Notes under the pieces: generated by a model
The model's input: the letters and a program-made list of their open reading frames with translations, nothing else
Database searches by the model: none
What the model was told of the DNA's origin: nothing
From: Craterostigma plantagineum
Lineage: Eukaryota; Streptophyta; Magnoliopsida; Lamiales; Linderniaceae
Reading direction: 5' to 3'
Assembly (NCBI GenBank): GCA_027422505.1
Contig: JAPQWV010000006.1
Location: forward strand, 9,910,501 to 9,974,500
DNA length: 64,000 nt
Shown here: one piece after another, positions 59,346 through 64,000 of the stretch
Layout: each line of letters starts with the position of its first letter
How positions within the stretch are numbered: position 1 is the first letter of the stretch
Position numbers and translations under genes: made by a program

Positions 59346-60359
59346 AAATTAATAACAATTAGGTATAAGGAATGTAATTTAAAAATGAGTCAGTTGAGAG
59401 AAATGAAATTTTTGGAAGAATGAAATTTCGAAATATTGAGGATAAGTGAAGTTTGAGGATTAGTCAAAAAGGGGAAACTATTGTAATACTAAAGTAAGGA
59501 TCATTATTACTAAAAGACAAGTATGATGTCAATGTTATTTATCTATTATTATACGTAAATAACATATCTAAGAGATAGGCATAAGAATTCATTATCATTA
59601 AAGAAACTTTCGAAAATTTTTTTAAAAAAAAAAAGGAAGAACTCACCTAGCGGTCGAACTACAACTTGGAAGGGGTACGAACTTGGTTATGATTTTCATG
59701 TTTTAAATTTAATTAAGCATGCTAGTATATTCATTAAACACAAAGGCCGCATAGATTCATGCTTTATATATAGTCTTTAATATTCGGAAATAATAAAAAA
59801 AGGGGGACTTGAAGTTTTATGTTGTTCGTTAGGTTCTTTGGAATTAATTTTGATCGAAGGTTTTAAGGATTTTGAAAGATATAAATGCTTTGGAAGTTTT
59901 CGAAGATTTGCAAAAAAAAATGATGATTTGAGGTTTTCAAGTTCTTAATGTTTTGGGAAGTTAGGATTTGATCGTGTGTTGTTAGGATTTTTGGAAAAAA
60001 TAGTGTTTCTTTTAGAAAAAAAAAACAAGAAAAAGAAAATTGGCTTGGAACGTTTAAGACATTGAATAGTGAAGTAGGAGGTTGAAGTGAATAAGTGAAG
60101 TGGAAGGTTGAAGTGAATAAGTAAAGTTGAAGTGGGTTAGTAAAGTGGAGGGTTGAAGTGAGAGATTTTGAAAAAAAAAATAATAATAGTAATAAAAAGA
60201 AATGAAAATGGAAAAAAAAAAGAAACGAAAAAATACTAATAATAATAATAGTTATAAATAGATATATGAAAAAAATAATAAATAAATAATAAATAAAATG
60301 ATGTTGAGATAGATTTGATTTTTAACACGATTTCGACAATTTAGCAGATTTCTGAAATA

Positions 60360-60617
60360 CTTCCTCCGCCCCACTTATTTCTTCCCATCTTTCTATTTCG
60401 GGCGTCCCACATAATTGTTCCCATTTCTACTTTGGTAAAAAATTAGTCCAATATTAAACTAATTACATCATTTATATTTAAAAAGACGTCTTAATTTGCG
60501 TGCCCACAAATTAGTTTTTTCTCTCCATTCCTTAAAAGTGTACTATAATATTAAAAAATTGTGGTTTCTTATCTACGTGCCCACTAATTTTGGGAAGTAT
60601 TAAGTGGGACAGGGAAG
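60360..60617. mobile_element. Stowaway-type MITE, 258 bp
   Basis: Ends CTTCCTCCGCCCCACTTA and, on the opposite strand, CTTCCCTGTCCCACTTA, flanked by TA duplications (60358..60359 and 60618..60619). Non-coding. Nested in the 2.7-kb insert. Confidence 0.85.
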
Positions 60618-61752
60618 TACGAAGTATTCTGCACTTGGGAAAAATTAGCAGTTGATACTATTTAAATATAACTTCTCAAGCAGAGAGTCTAGTATTTAAT
60701 AATTAATAGGTCCAGATTCCGAAAGAGCAAGGATAAACTCGAGTAACGAACGAGGCTTTAAGTCATACTGTGAGTATGATATGCAACATGTGTTCTGTTC
60801 CTATTTGCTTTATGTGAATTAAACGATGGTGATTTTCTGATATACGTATTATTTGAAATTAACGTGAATTATGTGGTTATAATGTGCTACTGTGCGATAT
60901 GAGCGATTCGATGGTGTATGGAACTTATAGGTCATATAAGGTGAAAGTATAGTGTTGCATACGGATAATAATGAAAAGAGAAACCGTTATGACTGCTACG
61001 ACATCAGACGACTTGATACACAGCTATGGTTACATGCCTACAAATCTGGGGATTACAGAGTCATGTACAGGCATAATATATCTACGGTTACAGAGTCCCA
61101 TGCATGGGCCCTACGGGCTAAATAGTGCGAGTCTAGCAGGTTCATAACGGAAGTATCGAAATTAAATGATCATATAGATGCATTAGATCTACGGTCATAT
61201 GAATGATTCTATGGTTATGTAAAGAGCTTAATGATTAATTACGTGAGGGTTATTTGATTTACAATGTTACAGCACAAGTGATACGAATCTACGGATTCTA
61301 CGAACAATGATATATTCTATAGAAATGTCTATGGAAATAAACGAAAGGAAGAAATTTTTTTGCTACGGTTTCATTTATTATTTGTATAATGGAATAACAT
61401 GTTGCGATCATACTCTGAATAATTGTTTTCTCAGTTGTTGTAGATATTTAGCAGGCAACTTAGAGTGCATCGTCATACGACAGTATAGATTCAAGGTTGG
61501 CCGGCTACGCTCTCACCTACTCCTCTATGTTCATCGTGTGCATATTGTATATGAAACGTTAGCGACGTTTGTGTAATGTAAAATAAATATGATACATGCA
61601 AATATATATGTATAATATGTGCAAAGAATACTAGACCGGATGTACGAACCCGTTTATGTATAAAGGCATGGTTATGGAAAGACGAAAAATTTTATGTGAA
61701 AAATATAATAGCTGCTAAAGTAATATAGAACGAGACGTTACATGTATTCTCA

Positions 61753-62115
61753 CCTATTGTTAGATATAGCTTTATTCATGTATTACTTGTATCTGTTGCC
61801 ATGTATGATTTAGAGTTAGCACAGCTCGACGTCAAGATGGCGTTCTTATATGGCGTTTTAGATGATTATATTTACATTAAGCAACCTTAAGGTTTCATGG
61901 TTGAAGGAAAAGAAGACCAAGTCTATTTACTAACACATCCCTATACAGATTAAAACAGTCTCCAAGACAGTGGTATAAATGGTTTGATTCTTGTATGTTG
62001 GGTCATGGTTTCTCCAGGAGCAAGTATGATAGTTTTGTTTCCTTCCTGAAGTTAAATGACCATTCGTTCATTTATCTATTGTTATATGTTGCCGACATGC
62101 TCATTGCTAGAGGAG
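61753..62115 (+). pseudogene. Copia-A reverse transcriptase, middle part
   Basis: Reads 'SVAMYDLELAQLDVKMAFLY' and 'VLDDYIYIKQP', the conserved D-V-K-T-A-F-L region, and after frame changes 'YLLLYVADMLIA', equivalent to the catalytic Y-V-D-D with Asp replaced by Ala. Dead. Confidence 0.85.
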
Positions 62116-62120
62116 TCAAT

Positions 62121-62400
62121 CTGTCCCGCCCCGCCCTTTTGGCTGGGCGGCCCAGCGCGCAGGTCACGGGCTTTGTCGGGGCAGGCCCCCAACTTAAGTA
62201 ATTATTATATATTATATAATTATATTCTATAGAAAATAAATATAGAACTAATTAGATAATTTAATTAATGATTCATTAATTATATCTAGTTAATATAATA
62301 TTTATTAATAAATACATAATTAATGGCATGTTTATACTTAATCTTTTAATAAATAACATAATTAATAAACATTTATTAGTAAATTAAAAATTGTTAAATT
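62121..62400. mobile_element. Small insert in copia-A pol, G/C-rich head and AT-rich body
   Basis: Begins 'CTGTCCCGCCCCGCCC' with GGCGGCCC blocks like other hAT-like fragments here, followed by ~200 bp of AT-rich sequence. It interrupts pol between the catalytic motif and 'GEFEMKELGAAKKILGMEI'. Exact ends and a duplication could not be set. Confidence 0.55.
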
Positions 62401-62404
62401 AAAA

Positions 62405-63240
62405 TATTGAACGGTGAATTTGAGATGAAAGAGTTGGGAGCAGCTAAGAAGATTCTTGGTATGGAAATTAGACGTGATAGATGAGCCGATAAGTTAGACC
62501 CGATTCAGGAAAGTTACTAAAGAAAGTTTTATAGTGATTTGGCTTGCACGTTGCTCAACCAGTCAGTACTCCTCTTCCTAGGAATTTTAGGTTATGCATT
62601 GCTCAGTCACCGTCATCAGATGGAGAAGGAGAGTATATGGCACGAGTTTCTTACTCGAGTGCATTTGGCGTATTTTGTATGCAATGGTATTACGTCCTGG
62701 TATGTCATAGGTTGTTAGTGCTATTAGCAGTTATATGTTTTTAGAGAAATAACACTGGTAAGCAATGAAGTGGATCATCAGATACTTGAAGGGTACTCTA
62801 AGCACTTGTTTGGAGTTTGGCAGAAAAGTGATACTCTCGCTGGCTTCATTGATTCAGACTACACAGGTGGTCTCGATAAACGACTATCTCTTACTGATTA
62901 TTTTCTATTGGAGGTAGTGCATTTAACTGAAAAGCTACTCTACAACACGTAGTCGCTTTATCTACTACTGAAGCAGAATGCATGGCCATTACCGACGCAA
63001 TACAAAATGTTGTGGTTGAAATGATTATTCAACAAATTGACTCAGAATCAGGGAGTCATTACTATTTTCTGCGATTAAAATGATACTTAACATCAATATG
63101 CTTGCTTCTTTCGTGATATTTTAATCGTGATATTATTGCAAATAAGAAGGTGTTTATAAAGAAGATTAACACGAAGGATAACCATGCGGATATATTTACG
63201 AAGACTCTTGTCAGTTTTCAAGTTTAAGCACTGCTTGGAC
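62405..63240 (+). pseudogene. Copia-A reverse transcriptase end and RNase H
   Basis: Contains 'GEFEMKELGAAKKILGMEI', 'AQPVSTPLPRNFRL', 'SSDGEGEYMARVSYSSA', then RNase H 'GFIDSDYTGGLDKRLSL' and 'VALSTTEAECMAITDAIQ', ending 'NHADIFTKTL'. Stops and frameshifts are frequent. The polypurine-type GGTGGAG near 63317 and the 3' LTR follow. Confidence 0.88.
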
Positions 63241-63380
63241 ATAATTGGTGATATAGAAATGGTGAACTAGCGGTAGGGCTAAAGTCGAAGGCAGAGAAAA
63301 ATATTACTAAGTCAAGGTGGAGAAATTTCAGAACCAAAGGCCAATGCGGAGATTTGTTTGTGACCTTTGGTCCATCATAG

Positions 63381-63852
63381 TGGCACATTAAAGACATAAG
63401 AAAACTTCACGTGGCTATTATTTTCCAAATGGCGCGTGACTATGCAATGGATAAGAAGAAGACGAATGATTTCCATGACTGTGCCGATTTAATACATCAA
63501 AGGGGACGGTTGAATATTTCTCTTATGTTCGCATAAGAAATACATTCAGGGGTTCGCCTAATAGGTATGAGACGAGGCAAAAGAAAAGACCATCACAACA
63601 TAATAGGATCTTCTATCAGTCCGCTCATTTTTATTCGCACACTCGTTGTCGCTGCTTTTCTATACTTCATCCTTACGAGGTGTATCTGATCTGTACATAA
63701 TAAAGAAGTTCTACCTCTGACACGTGGACGTAGGTTGTTCTGACAGAACCACGTAAAAATTCTTGTGTTCATTGTCCAAATTTATTTTTCATCCTTTTTG
63801 TTATCGTCATTTCCGAGCAATTATATTATCGGGAATTTAAAATATCCTAAAC
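63381..63852 (+). repeat. Copia-A 3' LTR (start approximate)
   Basis: Homologous to 27343..27813 through its whole length with many scattered differences. Confidence 0.8.
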
Positions 63853-64000
63853 TATACTCAATAATTAATACGTAAAACTTACTTGCTGAAAGTTCTCCGA
63901 TATCATTCAAAAAACTATATTTGATCTACGAGGAGGACAAACGTTTAGAAGATTCTTCTCTTGTTTTTTGGTAGCACAAGCAGGCCTCCTTAACACCGAG
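63853..64000. other. Right edge, nothing recognised
   Basis: About 150 bases beyond copia-A. A GTAAG on the minus strand at ~63880 could be a splice donor, but no open frame with a recognisable product supports an exon. Confidence 0.3.

Larger units (their letters stand above)
59051..61741. mobile_element. 2.7-kb insert in copia-A pol with 11-bp duplication
   Basis: The insert is bounded by atgtattttca (59040..59050) and atgtattctca (61742..61752), 10 of 11 matching. The host reading frame (VFS) is duplicated at the junctions, so this is a real insertion. The ends (GGAACCGAAAGC and GACGTTAC) are not inverted repeats. Its size and the CGTTACA at the right end recall the gypsy-type solo LTRs, but an 11-bp duplication is more like a MULE. 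It holds a ~20-bp tandem repeat (59155..59345) and a Stowaway MITE. No coding domain was recognised. Confidence 0.7.
27343..63852 (+). mobile_element. Copia-A: Ty1/copia element (Tnt1-94-like), outermost of the nest
   Basis: LTR cores at 27343..27813 and 63381..63852 share blocks through their length ('CATTAAAGACA', 'GATAAGAAGAAGACGAA', 'AAAGGGGACGG', 'ACTTCATCCTTACGAGG', 'GAATTTAAAATATCCTAA'). A primer-binding-like TTAGTATCAGAGCC (27816..27829) follows the left LTR, setting plus orientation. Domains run gag, protease, integrase, reverse transcriptase and RNase H, in order, but with many stops. Three insertions break pol: the CACTA at 29957, a 2.7-kb insert at 59051 and a small insert near 62121. 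Removing them leaves about 4.7 kb, normal for this family. The outer LTR starts are approximate, and no target duplication was seen. Confidence 0.9.

Noticed and set aside
63853..64000. Possible exon of a further gene at the right edge
   Set aside because: A splice-donor-like GTAAG exists, but the adjoining frames contain stops or no recognisable product.

Overview
The window is nuclear DNA from a flowering plant, almost certainly a eudicot. It has intron-rich genes with GT/AG splice sites, an AT-rich background and plant transposon families: Ty1/copia, Ty3/gypsy-type long LTRs, CACTA (En/Spm), MULE, hAT and Stowaway. I cannot name the species. No bacterial, organellar, rRNA, tRNA or CRISPR feature was seen.

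Two intact-looking genes are present, both on the minus strand, and their exon-intron structures could be worked out. The first (3742..6360, nine exons, 470 codons) encodes a DUF1336/EDR2-C-like protein with a myristoylation-type N-terminus. The second (20197..26131, eight exons, 426 codons) encodes a secreted, probably GPI-anchored PI-PLC X-domain protein. Its last intron is stretched to 4.1 kb by a folded-back MULE remnant coding for transposase, SWIM and OTU-like segments. A third gene trace is a UDP-glycosyltransferase pseudogene (about 7290..7842).

Layout: 1-428 is the tail of a gypsy-type LTR. 441-708 is a small hAT-like element. 1092-2873 is a hAT remnant with a MITE inside it. 3742-6360 is the DUF1336 gene. 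7290-7842 is the UGT pseudogene. 8520-11260 is a 21-bp-period repeat field with a 218-bp higher-order array. 11759-18891 is a foldback element holding a copia element (E), which holds a solo LTR. 19068-19490 holds hAT/Stowaway fragments. 20197-26131 is the PLC-X gene.

From 27.3 to 63.85 kb everything is one nest of mobile elements. Copia-A (plus strand) is interrupted in pol by a CACTA transposon (29957..58743, TSD TGT). The CACTA holds copia-B (minus strand, 30223..54619, TSD GTTAC). Copia-B holds a solo gypsy-type LTR (36227..39203, TSD CACAT) and copia-C (45639..53275, TSD GAGGA). Copia-C holds a 2.3-kb orphan LTR (D). Copia-A also carries a 2.7-kb insert with an 11-bp duplication, itself containing a Stowaway MITE, and a small GC/AT-rich insert. 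When nested parts are subtracted, copia-A returns to about 4.7 kb and the CACTA to about 4.4 kb, both plausible sizes, which supports the parse.

The boundaries given as exact were read by hand from terminal motifs and target-site duplications. Boundaries marked approximate come from where similarity between copies fades. No database search was possible.
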